Shown here in pieces: positions 1-6,933 of a stretch of DNA of 8,539 nucleotides. Origin of the DNA: Methylopumilus sp009926035 (GTDB lineage: Bacteria; Pseudomonadota; Gammaproteobacteria; Burkholderiales; Methylophilaceae); the NCBI GenBank assembly GCA_041165405.1, contig JBEANL010000025.1:1-8539 (forward strand), written 5' to 3'. How positions within the stretch are numbered: the first letter of the stretch is position 1; the number at the start of each line of letters is the position of its first letter. The notes below the pieces were generated by a model, which was not told the DNA's origin, searched no databases, and saw only the letters and a list, made by a program, of their open reading frames with translations. Made by a program: the position numbers and the translations under genes.

Positions 1-673
1 CAAACAATAAGTTTTTATTTTTGGCGTTCGCTTCATAAAGTTTTTGTGATACGTCGGCAAGATACGGTTTAATTTTCTCCGCATGCATCATTGAAAGATC
101 GAATTGTTCATTGACATCAATCGGATCTTTTTTTAAATAATGCTGCAAGACAAAATTATGGTAATCCATCACTTCAATGAGTTTCTTTTTAAATGAGCCT
201 GGATTAAGTAAGTCATAGACACGCAGTGAGCGACGTGCGACTTTATCTTCGTATGCTGGGCCAATACCCTTCCCCGTCGTACCAATCTTCGATTCACGCA
301 TCGCTTCCCGAGCTTGGTCGAGTGCAACATGGTGTTTTAAGATTAAAGGGCAGCCCGGACTTATAAATAGACGGTTACTGACTTCAATATTATCTTTTTC
401 AAGCGTTTTAATTTCATGGAGTAAATGCTCAATATCGAGGACAACGCCATTACCAATAAAACAATCGACATTGCTGCGAATGATACCTGAGGGTACTAAA
501 TTTAATTTATATTCTTTTTGGTTTGAGCCTTGGCCAATTACTAAGGTATGTCCAGCATTGTGTCCACCTTGAAAACGAACCACCCCTTCAGCATGATCAG
601 TTAACCAATCAACAATCTTGCCTTTACCTTCATCGCCCCATTGCGTGCCAATGACTACTAAATTTTTTGACAT
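1..673 (-). CDS. purA: Adenylosuccinate synthetase, N-terminal part (C-terminus beyond left edge)
   Basis: PurA joins IMP and aspartate using GTP to form adenylosuccinate, the first committed step to AMP, in the cytosol. The visible 224 residues begin MSKNLVVIGTQWGDEGKGK. They show the phosphate-binding GDEGKGK loop (residues 13-19), with the catalytic Asp at 14 and the catalytic His at 42 inside GGHNAGHT (E. coli D13/H41 when the initiator Met is not counted). GNGVV lies at 74-78 and the IMP-binding GTTGKGIGPAYEDK segment at 131-144. The frame stays open to the window edge, ending in NLLF just before the expected EGAQG motif. Family members are about 430 residues, so roughly half is present. 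ATG at 671-673 is 6 bp after the hisZ stop, with no strong Shine-Dalgarno, so translation probably depends on hisZ. Identification is very secure; the missing half cannot be judged. Confidence 0.97.
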   Translation of the reverse strand, partial: MSKNLVVIGTQWGDEGKGKIVDWLTDHAEGVVRFQGGHNAGHTLVIGQGSNQKEYKLNLVPSGIIRSNVDCFIGNGVVLDIEHLLHEIKTLEKDNIEVSNRLFISPGCPLILKHHVALDQAREAMRESKIGTTGKGIGPAYEDKVARRSLRVYDLLNPGSFKKKLIEVMDYHNFVLQHYLKKDPIDVNEQFDLSMMHAEKIKPYLADVSQKLYEANAKNKNLLF

Positions 674-679
674 CTTTAA

Positions 680-1831
680 TTAAACCGTTTTCACTTTCCA
701 CGCTTTAGAAGCGTCTTGAATCAATATGCGATCACAATTATTTTCGACTGCTCTCATATTTCCAAATAAATCGATCGCAACAATTTCACCTTTTTGACGT
801 AAAGACTCAATCGCTTTTTGTAATTCAGGATCATTATTTTGAGGCGCTAAAATAGCTTTCGCTTTCTTTCCATTAGGGAATAAAGTGACTATATTTTTTA
901 AATCCATGGTGAACCCTGTTGCAGGACGATTACGACCAAAAGAGGCACCAATATTGTCGTAGCGACCGCCGAGTGCAATGGGTGAGTAGCAATTGTCTGC
1001 ATAGACTGAAAATACCAAACCATTATGATATTGATAACCACGAATATCACTCAAATCATATGAAATTTTAATTGTATTATTTTTTAAGGCATTATCAATT
1101 TGTTTTAAGAATTGCAGTGCATTGTTAATCGTATTATCTTGTGGCAAAACTTTCTCAGCTTCTTTTAAGATATTTGCATCACCATAAAGATTCACTAGTG
1201 CGATTAATGCATCTCGATTTTTTTTATCCATTGATTTCGTCAAATCAACCACTTCTGATTTATCTTTTTTTTGCATGGCCTGATATAAACGATCGAGTTG
1301 ATCGCGCTCCATATTAGATGAAGCAATTAAAGTGGTAAAAATATCAAGACGATTAAAATCAAATACGGCATGTTTGATTCCAATCGTATTAAGCGTCTTA
1401 ATTAAAAGTGTTTGAATTTCAAGATCAGCTTCAATGCCTTTAAATCCGTAGAGCTCAGCTCCAATCTGGAAAGGCTCTCTTGATTGAAGAAAGCTTGCAG
1501 GCCTTGTTCTTAATACCGAACCTGCGTAAGACAGTCTAGTTACTTCGTCATTTTGAATAAGATGTGCATCGATGCGAGCCACTTGAGGTGTGATATCAGC
1601 ACGAACCCCCATGAGCCTGCCTGATAACTGATCCACAACCTTAAATGTATCAAGATCCATATCCTGACCGTTACTGTTTAAAGATTCGATGTATTCCAAC
1701 ATAGGTGGAATCACATAGAAATAACCATGCGCATGATAGAGATCAAGAATAGAACGTCTTAAAGATTCGAGATAGACAGCTTCATCAGGAAGCATGTCTT
1801 CAACATAATCTGGGAGTGTCCATTGATTCAT
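680..1831 (-). CDS. hisZ: ATP phosphoribosyltransferase regulatory subunit
   Basis: HisZ is a histidyl-tRNA-synthetase-like protein with no charging activity. It forms a complex with short-form HisG and is needed for catalysis and histidine feedback of the first step of histidine biosynthesis (ATP + PRPP). The 383-residue protein has the family's conserved blocks: GVRADITPQVARIDAH at 75-90, YAGSVLRTRP at 102-111, AELYGFKGIEADLEIQ at 125-140 and LGGRYDNIGASFGRNRPATGF at 287-307. The class II synthetase fold is therefore clear, but no separate anticodon-binding domain follows, as expected for HisZ and unlike true HisRS. ATG at 1829-1831 lies 3 bp after the DUF2065 stop. A weak TTAGG is visible upstream but too far out to be optimal. 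hisG is not in the window. The position between the DUF2065 gene and purA is the usual betaproteobacterial arrangement. A misannotated HisRS is the only realistic alternative and is unlikely. Confidence 0.95.
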   Translation of the reverse strand: MNQWTLPDYVEDMLPDEAVYLESLRRSILDLYHAHGYFYVIPPMLEYIESLNSNGQDMDLDTFKVVDQLSGRLMGVRADITPQVARIDAHLIQNDEVTRLSYAGSVLRTRPASFLQSREPFQIGAELYGFKGIEADLEIQTLLIKTLNTIGIKHAVFDFNRLDIFTTLIASSNMERDQLDRLYQAMQKKDKSEVVDLTKSMDKKNRDALIALVNLYGDANILKEAEKVLPQDNTINNALQFLKQIDNALKNNTIKISYDLSDIRGYQYHNGLVFSVYADNCYSPIALGGRYDNIGASFGRNRPATGFTMDLKNIVTLFPNGKKAKAILAPQNNDPELQKAIESLRQKGEIVAIDLFGNMRAVENNCDRILIQDASKAWKVKTV

Positions 1832-1834
1832 CGA

Positions 1835-2020
1835 TTAACGGCCTAAGAATATGAAAATTAATCCTAACAAAAAAGACACCAGACCCATAAAACGGATCTG
1901 ACCACTTTTCATTGTAATGAGTTTTTTAAAAGTATCACGCCAGCCTTGAGGAAAAAAGAAAGGCATAAGACCTTCTATGACTAACATCAATCCTAGAGAT
2001 GAAAAAAGCCAATTTTTCAT
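1835..2020 (-). CDS. Small inner-membrane protein, DUF2065 (YjeT-like)
   Basis: This 61-residue protein matches the DUF2065/YjeT type in size, topology and position after hflC. It has two hydrophobic segments, about residues 4-24 and 42-59. They are joined by a short basic loop containing FFPQGWRDTFKKL and the turn GQIRFMGL, and the C-terminus is Gly-Arg. The two-helix hairpin predicts an inner-membrane protein with a cytoplasmic or periplasmic loop, but the side is not certain. The molecular function of the family is not known to me. Association with the HflKC-FtsH complex is suggested only by conserved gene neighbourhood (between hflC and hisZ/purA). ATG at 2018-2020 lies 3 bp after the hflC stop, and an AGAG element 6 nt upstream can serve as Shine-Dalgarno, placed over the last hflC codon. 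The gene is intact. Confidence 0.88.
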   Translation of the reverse strand: MKNWLFSSLGLMLVIEGLMPFFFPQGWRDTFKKLITMKSGQIRFMGLVSFLLGLIFIFLGR

Positions 2021-2023
2021 CTT

Positions 2024-2899
2024 TTACTCTTTTTTCTTCTTTGAGCTTCGCAAGTATTTTAAAAAGTCAGACGTTGGATCAAGGACCATCACGTCGCTTT
2101 TATCTTTAAAGCTATTTTTATAAGCTTCTATGCTTCGGTAAAAAGCATAAAACTCCGGATTCTTGCCATAGGCATTGGCATATATTTCTGCAGCTTTTGC
2201 GTCTCCATCACCTTTTAATTTTTGAGCTTCTTTATAAGCTTCAGCAATAATAATATCGCGCTGTTTTTCAGCATCCGCACGAATTTTTTCTGAAGCTGCA
2301 AAGCCTTGAGAACGCAATTCATTAGCGACGGACTTACGTTCTGCATCCATACGTTGGTACACTGATTCACTCACTTCTTTAGGAAGGTCAACGCGTCTTA
2401 AACGTACATCTAAAATTTGAATACCAAGAGAGCGTAAATCACGATCAGCGCGTTCAGTTAAAATCTGCATAATCTCAGTTCGTTCTCCTGATACTACATC
2501 ATGAATTGTTCTTTTACCAAACTCAGCGCGCAAGCCATCATTCACTGTTTGTGAAATTCTTCTCTCTGCTTGAACCTCATCTCCTTTGACTGAGACATAA
2601 TATTTCGCAGGGTCAATGATTTTCCATTTGATAAATGAATCTACCAGAACATTTTTCTTTTCACTTGTAATAAAACGATCAGCTTCTTGAACATTGAGCG
2701 TCAAAATACGGTTATCAAAAAACCGGACATTCTCAATCAAAGGTGTTTTGAAATAAAGTCCAGGCTCTTTTTTAATGGAGACAATTTCACCCAGTCTAAA
2801 AACAATAGCGTGCTCTCTTTGATCGACTGTAAAAGTCGATGCTGCAAGCATCATGATTGCGATAAAAAAGCCAACTGCTACATACGTTATTTTTTTCAT
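2024..2899 (-). CDS. hflC: FtsH protease modulator HflC (SPFH/band 7)
   Basis: HflC pairs with HflK to build the large membrane-anchored cage that surrounds the FtsH protease and modulates its turnover of membrane proteins. The 291-residue protein starts with an uncleaved N-terminal membrane anchor (about residues 5-23). The SPFH domain follows from about 25 to 190, starting VDQREHAIVFRLGEI and including GLYFKTPLIENV and the LGIQILDVRLRRVDLP block at 158-173. A charged Ala/Glu/Lys-rich helical stretch spans about 184-245, and the typical C-terminal block MVLDPTSDFLKYL is at 271-283. The tail ends in a Lys run. The bulk of the protein should be periplasmic. The gene follows hflK by 5 bp, with a good Shine-Dalgarno built into the hflK stop region, and its length is usual for the family. 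Adjacent hflK, also an SPFH protein, separates this assignment from stomatin-like proteins. Confidence 0.97.
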   Translation of the reverse strand: MKKITYVAVGFFIAIMMLAASTFTVDQREHAIVFRLGEIVSIKKEPGLYFKTPLIENVRFFDNRILTLNVQEADRFITSEKKNVLVDSFIKWKIIDPAKYYVSVKGDEVQAERRISQTVNDGLRAEFGKRTIHDVVSGERTEIMQILTERADRDLRSLGIQILDVRLRRVDLPKEVSESVYQRMDAERKSVANELRSQGFAASEKIRADAEKQRDIIIAEAYKEAQKLKGDGDAKAAEIYANAYGKNPEFYAFYRSIEAYKNSFKDKSDVMVLDPTSDFLKYLRSSKKKKE

Positions 2900-2904
2900 A
2901 ATGA

Positions 2905-4116
2905 TTACCTTACTTCACGTTCTCTCGATTTAAATGCATCTCTCGATCTTTCAAGGTTTTGAAGAGATGTTTGATTCATATCCACTTGAGGTGAGACATT
3001 AATTGTGGAAGATATATTTTCTTTAGAACTTGGTGATATTTGCTGGATTAATTTATCTAAGGGCAGGTACAAAAGACTATTTGAATTTTTTTGATCCACA
3101 ATCACCTTAGAAATATTCGATAAGATTTGCTCCTGTGCTTCGATATAAATACGGTCTCGCATCACTTCAGGTGCGCGATTATATTGCGTCAATATTTGTT
3201 CAAAACGACTCGCATTACCTTTAGCTTCACTTTCTACTTTCACGCGATAGCCTTGCGCCTCAGAGGTTAATCTTGATGCTGCACCCTTCGCTTTTGGAAT
3301 AATATCGTTAGCATAGGCTTGACCTTCATTTTTTTGACGTTCTAAATCTTGCTTAGCCTTCACTGCATCGTCAAATGAAGCTTGAACTTGTTCTGGTGGT
3401 TGCGCATTTTGCATGGTCACGCTCGTTACATTAATGCCCGTGTTATAGCGATCCAATATTTCCTGCATTAATTTTTTAGCTTTCACAGCAATCTCTTCGC
3501 GACCTTCATACAAAGCAAAATCCATTTTACTTTTGCCCACGATTTCTCGAATTGCACTTTCAGCAGCTCCCCTCACTGAAGCATCTGCAGAACGGTTATT
3601 GAATAGAAAATTTTCAGCTGACTTTAGGTTATATTGCACTGCGAATTGAAGATCAATAATGTTCTCATCATCGGTGAGCATCAATGATTCTCTCAGCTCT
3701 TTAGATCTTGCGACACTATTGCCGGACGAGCGATAACCCACCTCAAGCGTTCGAACTTGTTCTAAATTAACGACTTCTACTGATTCAACAGGAAAAGGAA
3801 TGTGCCATCTCGGCCCTGGCATAGTGACTTCAGTATTCTTTCCAAATCTAAGTACTACACCGCGAGAGCCCTGATCCACAATATAGAATCCTGTTGCAGC
3901 CCAAATTAAAGCAATAACAAGCACAATCGTTGTCACCGGTAATTGATCTTGAGGCACTTCGGATTGTGAGCTTCCATTATTCGGCTTGGAATTCTTTTGA
4001 GCGCTTTCTTTTCTCCCAAAAAGTCGGCCTATTTTTTTACCCAAATCATTTAGAAGCTCATCTAAATCAGGAGGTCCTTGATCTTGGTTATTATTTTGTT
4101 CAGGATTTTTTGCCAT
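2905..4116 (-). CDS. hflK: FtsH protease modulator HflK (SPFH/band 7)
   Basis: HflK is the larger partner in the HflKC cage around FtsH. The 403-residue protein has an Asn/Gln-rich cytoplasmic N-terminus with the HflK signature GPPDLDELL (14-22), followed by a Lys/Arg-containing glycine stretch. A single membrane helix lies at about 60-80 and the SPFH domain at about 80-250 (IVDQGSRGVVLRFGK at 79-93, PGPRWHIPFPVE at 100-111, NVTSVTMQNAQPPEQVQASF at 229-248). A long charged helical region covers about 250-335 (QDLERQKNEGQAYANDIIP at 256-274). After LLYLPLDK (348-355) comes a polar, probably disordered tail ending in an Arg/Glu-rich segment. ATG at 4114-4116 lies 13 bp after the hflX TAG stop and has no clear Shine-Dalgarno, in contrast to hflC. 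Length and domain order are typical. The polar N- and C-terminal tails are the least conserved parts of the family, so their composition is unremarkable. Confidence 0.97.
   Translation of the reverse strand: MAKNPEQNNNQDQGPPDLDELLNDLGKKIGRLFGRKESAQKNSKPNNGSSQSEVPQDQLPVTTIVLVIALIWAATGFYIVDQGSRGVVLRFGKNTEVTMPGPRWHIPFPVESVEVVNLEQVRTLEVGYRSSGNSVARSKELRESLMLTDDENIIDLQFAVQYNLKSAENFLFNNRSADASVRGAAESAIREIVGKSKMDFALYEGREEIAVKAKKLMQEILDRYNTGINVTSVTMQNAQPPEQVQASFDDAVKAKQDLERQKNEGQAYANDIIPKAKGAASRLTSEAQGYRVKVESEAKGNASRFEQILTQYNRAPEVMRDRIYIEAQEQILSNISKVIVDQKNSNSLLYLPLDKLIQQISPSSKENISSTINVSPQVDMNQTSLQNLERSRDAFKSREREVR
2907..2912 (-). promoter_or_regulatory. Shine-Dalgarno for hflC inside the hflK stop region
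   Basis: The minus strand reads TAAGGT here, with AAGG 8 nt before the hflC ATG. The GG comes from the last sense codon of hflK (AGG, Arg) directly before its TAA stop, so a ribosome terminating on hflK sits over the hflC initiation signal. It is the clearest ribosome binding site in the window. Confidence 0.6.
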
Positions 4117-4129
4117 ATATGTCTACTAA

Positions 4130-5272
4130 CTATGTATTGTTTAATGGGGTATCTTCAAATTTCTCGATATTTGTTATTTGGCTTGCTTCATAGATTTCGA
4201 GGATAGCTTCTTTTAAAAGTTCAATCCCCTCACCTGTCTTCGCAGATAACTGAATAGATGAAATTCTACCATATTCATCCCTTTCATGATTTGCCTTTAT
4301 ATCAAGCCTATCAATTTGATTTAAAACAAGAATTTGAGGTATAGAGGAGGCTTTGATTTCCTCTAATATCTTATTGACTGCGATGATTTGCTCATGATGA
4401 TTGGGGTTAGCCATATTGACGACATGAAGTAATAAATCAGCCTCTCTTGATTCTTCTAGTGTTGATTTGAAAGCTTCGATGAGTGTCGTAGGAAGTGATT
4501 TAATAAAACCGACGGTATCGGAGACAACACATTCCACCCCCTCTTCAATAAAGAGCTTTCTTGAAGTTGTATCAAGTGTTGCAAAAAGCTGATTCATTGC
4601 TAAGGTATCGGCACGCGTGAGTTGATTAAAGAGTGTCGATTTACCTGCGTTGGTATAGCCTACGATTGAAATATTAAGCACACTCGAACGACTTCTTTTT
4701 TTTCGTTGCATGGTGCGTTGTCGTTTTAATTTATCGAGTTTTTCTTTTAACTGCTTTATTCGAAGCCTTAGCATTCGGCGATCAAGTTCTAATTGCTTTT
4801 CACCAGGGCCGCCTCTCACACCAATACCACCCTTTTGTCTTTCTAAATGGCTCCAGCCTCTAATTAAGCGAGTAGATAAGTGATCAAGCTGTGCTAACTC
4901 GACTTGAAGTTTACCCTCATGACTTTTTGCACGCTTTGCGAAAATAAATAAGATCAGTGCAGTACGATCTAAGATGCGCGTACTCAAGTATTTTTCTAAA
5001 TTACGTTCTTGTGAGGGACTTAAATTGTGATTAAAAATCACAGTATCTGCTTTTGATTCTTGGATGATGAATTTCACCTCTTCAGCCTTTCCTGAACCTA
5101 AAAAATATTTAGGATCAGGTGCTGATCTTTTAATGTTGACCGTGCTGACAATTTTCATATCGGCACTTAATACTAGCTCTTTTATTTCTTCGACACTCTC
5201 TTCGAAATCGACATCACCAAAATTAATACTGATGACACAAGCAGACTTACCTTCATTCGGACGTTCAAACAT
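4130..5272 (-). CDS. hflX: Ribosome-associated GTPase HflX
   Basis: HflX is a GTPase that binds the 50S subunit and splits stalled or stressed 70S ribosomes. The N-terminal HflX-type domain (about 8-190) carries the LGSGKAEEV element (58-66) and the strongly conserved glycine-rich segment GGIGVRGGPGEKQLELDRR (148-166). A basic coiled-coil linker follows (about 165-195). The G domain begins at about 199, with G1 GYTNAGKST (205-213), G2 around TLDTT (232-236), G3 DTVGF (252-256), G4 NQID (318-321, where NKxD is usual) and G5 SAK (343-345). At 380 residues it ends shortly after the G domain, so the roughly 60-residue C-terminal domain of the 426-residue E. coli protein is not evident. The ATG overlaps the hfq stop as TAATG with no obvious Shine-Dalgarno, implying coupling to hfq translation. 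Stop codon is TAG, the only non-TAA stop seen here. Confidence 0.96.
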   Translation of the reverse strand: MFERPNEGKSACVISINFGDVDFEESVEEIKELVLSADMKIVSTVNIKRSAPDPKYFLGSGKAEEVKFIIQESKADTVIFNHNLSPSQERNLEKYLSTRILDRTALILFIFAKRAKSHEGKLQVELAQLDHLSTRLIRGWSHLERQKGGIGVRGGPGEKQLELDRRMLRLRIKQLKEKLDKLKRQRTMQRKKRSRSSVLNISIVGYTNAGKSTLFNQLTRADTLAMNQLFATLDTTSRKLFIEEGVECVVSDTVGFIKSLPTTLIEAFKSTLEESREADLLLHVVNMANPNHHEQIIAVNKILEEIKASSIPQILVLNQIDRLDIKANHERDEYGRISSIQLSAKTGEGIELLKEAILEIYEASQITNIEKFEDTPLNNT

Positions 5273-5508
5273 TAATCGTCATCTGCTGGAGGCTCGATAT
5301 TGACATTGCGCATGGGCACAATCGTTGAAATAGCATGTTTGTATACTAATTGGCTTACTGTGTTTTTGAGAAGAATAGCGTACTGATCAAATGATTCGAT
5401 GTTACCTTGCAATTTAATGCCATTCATTAAGTAAATAGAGACAGACACATGTTCTTTTCTGAGTTGATTTAAAAAATCATCTTGTAAATGCGTGCTCTTT
5501 TTATCCAT
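5272..5508 (-). CDS. hfq: RNA chaperone Hfq (78 aa, ATG start chosen)
   Basis: Hfq is a hexameric Sm-like protein that pairs small RNAs with mRNAs. From the ATG chosen here the protein has 78 residues. Sm1 and Sm2 are intact: LQDDFLNQL (8-16), the NGIKLQG loop (29-35), FDQY (40-43) and YKHAIST (56-62) carrying the proximal-face Lys-His. Conserved Gln9 and Asp10 match E. coli Q8 and D9. The lateral rim patch reads RKEH (17-20) where E. coli has RRER. After the fold only about 11 residues remain, ending in three Asp. An upstream in-frame TTG (5518-5520) would add MELT, but the GGAA Shine-Dalgarno overlaps that TTG and sits 7 nt before the ATG, so ATG at 5506-5508 is preferred. gltX ends 25 bp upstream. 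The last base of the stop is shared with hflX. Confidence 0.96.
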   Translation of the reverse strand: MDKKSTHLQDDFLNQLRKEHVSVSIYLMNGIKLQGNIESFDQYAILLKNTVSQLVYKHAISTIVPMRNVNIEPPADDD

Positions 5509-5515
5509 GGTCAAT

Positions 5516-5518
5516 TCC
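5516..5518 (-). promoter_or_regulatory. Shine-Dalgarno for hfq, decides the start codon
   Basis: GGA (extended by A at 5515 side as GGAA-like context) reads on the minus strand 7 nt before the ATG at 5506-5508. Its first G is the last base of the alternative TTG start, so it cannot serve that codon. This supports the 78-residue Hfq. Confidence 0.6.
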
Positions 5519-5533
5519 AAATATAGTTAATAG

Positions 5534-6925
5534 TTATAAGTAAAGATTTAAACGCTTCAGAGTTTCATTACGTCCTAATATAGCCATCACTGCATCAATG
5601 CTTGGAGATTGCGCAATCCCTGTCAAAAGCACACGCAATGGCATCGCTAGTTTTGGAAATTTAATCCCATGTGAGGTGACGACTTCATTCATAGCATTAT
5701 GAATGGCTTCTTTTGTCCAATCAATCTTAATTAAAAAAGCTTGAAAATTTTTTATAAGGCTTAATGATTCATCATTGACATGTTTTGCAAAATCTTCTGG
5801 ATTCGGTTTTGGATATTCAAATACGTAAGCGATATCTTTAGCAAGCGTGGTTAGATGATTGGCTCGTTCTCGGTGAATTTCAATCGATTTCTTTAAAAGA
5901 TCAATATCAATAGGTGACTTAACAAAGGCTTTTAAATAAGATTCGATCGCAACACTAATACGATCGAGCGGTAATGTTTTAATGTAATGACTATTCAACC
6001 AATCTAATTTTTCAGTATTGAATTGTGCCGATGAAGAAGTGATATGGTCAAAATCAAACCATTGACAAAAGTCAGTCATACTAAAAATTTCATCGTCACC
6101 GTGACTCCATCCAAGACGTGCTAAATAATTGAGGATTGCTTCAGGCAAATAGCCTTGATCAAAATATTGCATCACACTCACAGCCCCATGTCTTTTAGAT
6201 AACTTTTGGCCATCATCTCCTAGAATCATCGACAAATGAGCATAAGCTGGAACATTTGCGTTCAATGCTTTTAAAAGGTTAATCTGACGTGGTGTATTAT
6301 TAATATGGTCATCACCCCGAATGACATGGGTCACTTTCATTTCCCAATCATCAATGACCACACAAAAATTATAAGTCGGTGTGCCATCTGATCTTGCAAT
6401 AATCAAATCATCAAGCTCTTCATTAGCAATCGTGATATCACCTTTCACCAAATCAGACCAAGATACACTCCCTGATGTTGGATTCTTAAATCGTACGACT
6501 GGCTTTATATCTTTAGGAATCTCAGGTAAATGCTTTCCAGGTTCTGGGCGCCATTTACCATCGTATTTGGGTTTGATTCCCGCTTTCATTTGCGCTTCAC
6601 GCAAGAGCTCTAATTCTTCTTTAGATGAATAACAAAAATAAGCTTTACCATCTTTGACTAACTGATCAATATATTTTTTGTAGGTTGCTGTGCGTTGTGT
6701 TTGGTAGATGGGGCCTTCATCATAATCAAGATGAAGCCAAGTCATGCCATCCATAATGGCTTGCACCGCTTCAGGTGTAGATCTTTCTAAATCAGTATCT
6801 TCAATACGTAAGATAAATTGACCTTGATTTTTTTTGGCATACGCCCAAGAAAAGAGTGCAGTTCTTGCTCCTCCAATATGAAGATAACCTGTGGGGCTCG
6901 GAGCGAAACGTGTAACAACACTCAT
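5534..6925 (-). CDS. gltX: Glutamyl-tRNA synthetase
   Basis: GltX is the cytosolic class I synthetase that charges tRNA-Glu. The 463-residue protein matches the usual bacterial length of about 465-470. It begins with the Rossmann fold: VTRFAPSPTGYLHIGGARTA at 4-23, with the HIGH-type motif as HIGG (16-19). ILRIEDTDLERS lies at 38-49, FCVVIDDWEMKVTHVIRGDDH at 187-207 and the KMSKS-type loop as KLSKR (241-245). The anticodon-binding helical domain makes up the C-terminal third. Of the four zinc ligands in E. coli (C98, C100, C125, H127) only Cys98 is kept; the same positions read Ser100, Trp125 and Pro127, so no zinc site should form. ATG at 6923-6925 has GAAG 8 nt upstream, and rimO stops 12 bp before it. 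The sequence does not settle whether it also charges tRNA-Gln. Read as GltX rather than GlnRS or GluQ from its length and full C-terminal domain. Confidence 0.96.
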   Translation of the reverse strand: MSVVTRFAPSPTGYLHIGGARTALFSWAYAKKNQGQFILRIEDTDLERSTPEAVQAIMDGMTWLHLDYDEGPIYQTQRTATYKKYIDQLVKDGKAYFCYSSKEELELLREAQMKAGIKPKYDGKWRPEPGKHLPEIPKDIKPVVRFKNPTSGSVSWSDLVKGDITIANEELDDLIIARSDGTPTYNFCVVIDDWEMKVTHVIRGDDHINNTPRQINLLKALNANVPAYAHLSMILGDDGQKLSKRHGAVSVMQYFDQGYLPEAILNYLARLGWSHGDDEIFSMTDFCQWFDFDHITSSSAQFNTEKLDWLNSHYIKTLPLDRISVAIESYLKAFVKSPIDIDLLKKSIEIHRERANHLTTLAKDIAYVFEYPKPNPEDFAKHVNDESLSLIKNFQAFLIKIDWTKEAIHNAMNEVVTSHGIKFPKLAMPLRVLLTGIAQSPSIDAVMAILGRNETLKRLNLYL

Positions 6926-6933
6926 AGATATAT

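Noticed and set aside
2687..2962. Plus-strand open frame of 91 codons over hflK/hflC
   Set aside because: It lies antisense to two clear genes, its product is Cys/Lys/Asn-rich with no family resemblance, and it has no supporting context.
3930..4193. Plus-strand open frame of 87 codons across the hflX/hflK junction
   Set aside because: It spans the ends of two real minus-strand genes and has no recognisable protein features beyond those expected from antisense of charged coding sequence.
5064..5303. Plus-strand open frame of 79 codons over hflX and the end of hfq
   Set aside because: Antisense to conserved HflX N-terminal sequence; the Ser/Leu-rich translation is typical of a shadow frame.
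5521..5570. Possible hfq promoter at the end of gltX (TATAAC with CTGAAG 16 nt upstream, minus strand)
   Set aside because: The -10-like box is good but the -35 match is only about half, and AT-rich DNA gives such boxes by chance. It needs a mapped transcription start.
6381..6632. Plus-strand open frame of 83 codons inside gltX
   Set aside because: Fully within GltX coding sequence and with a Ser-rich product without family features.
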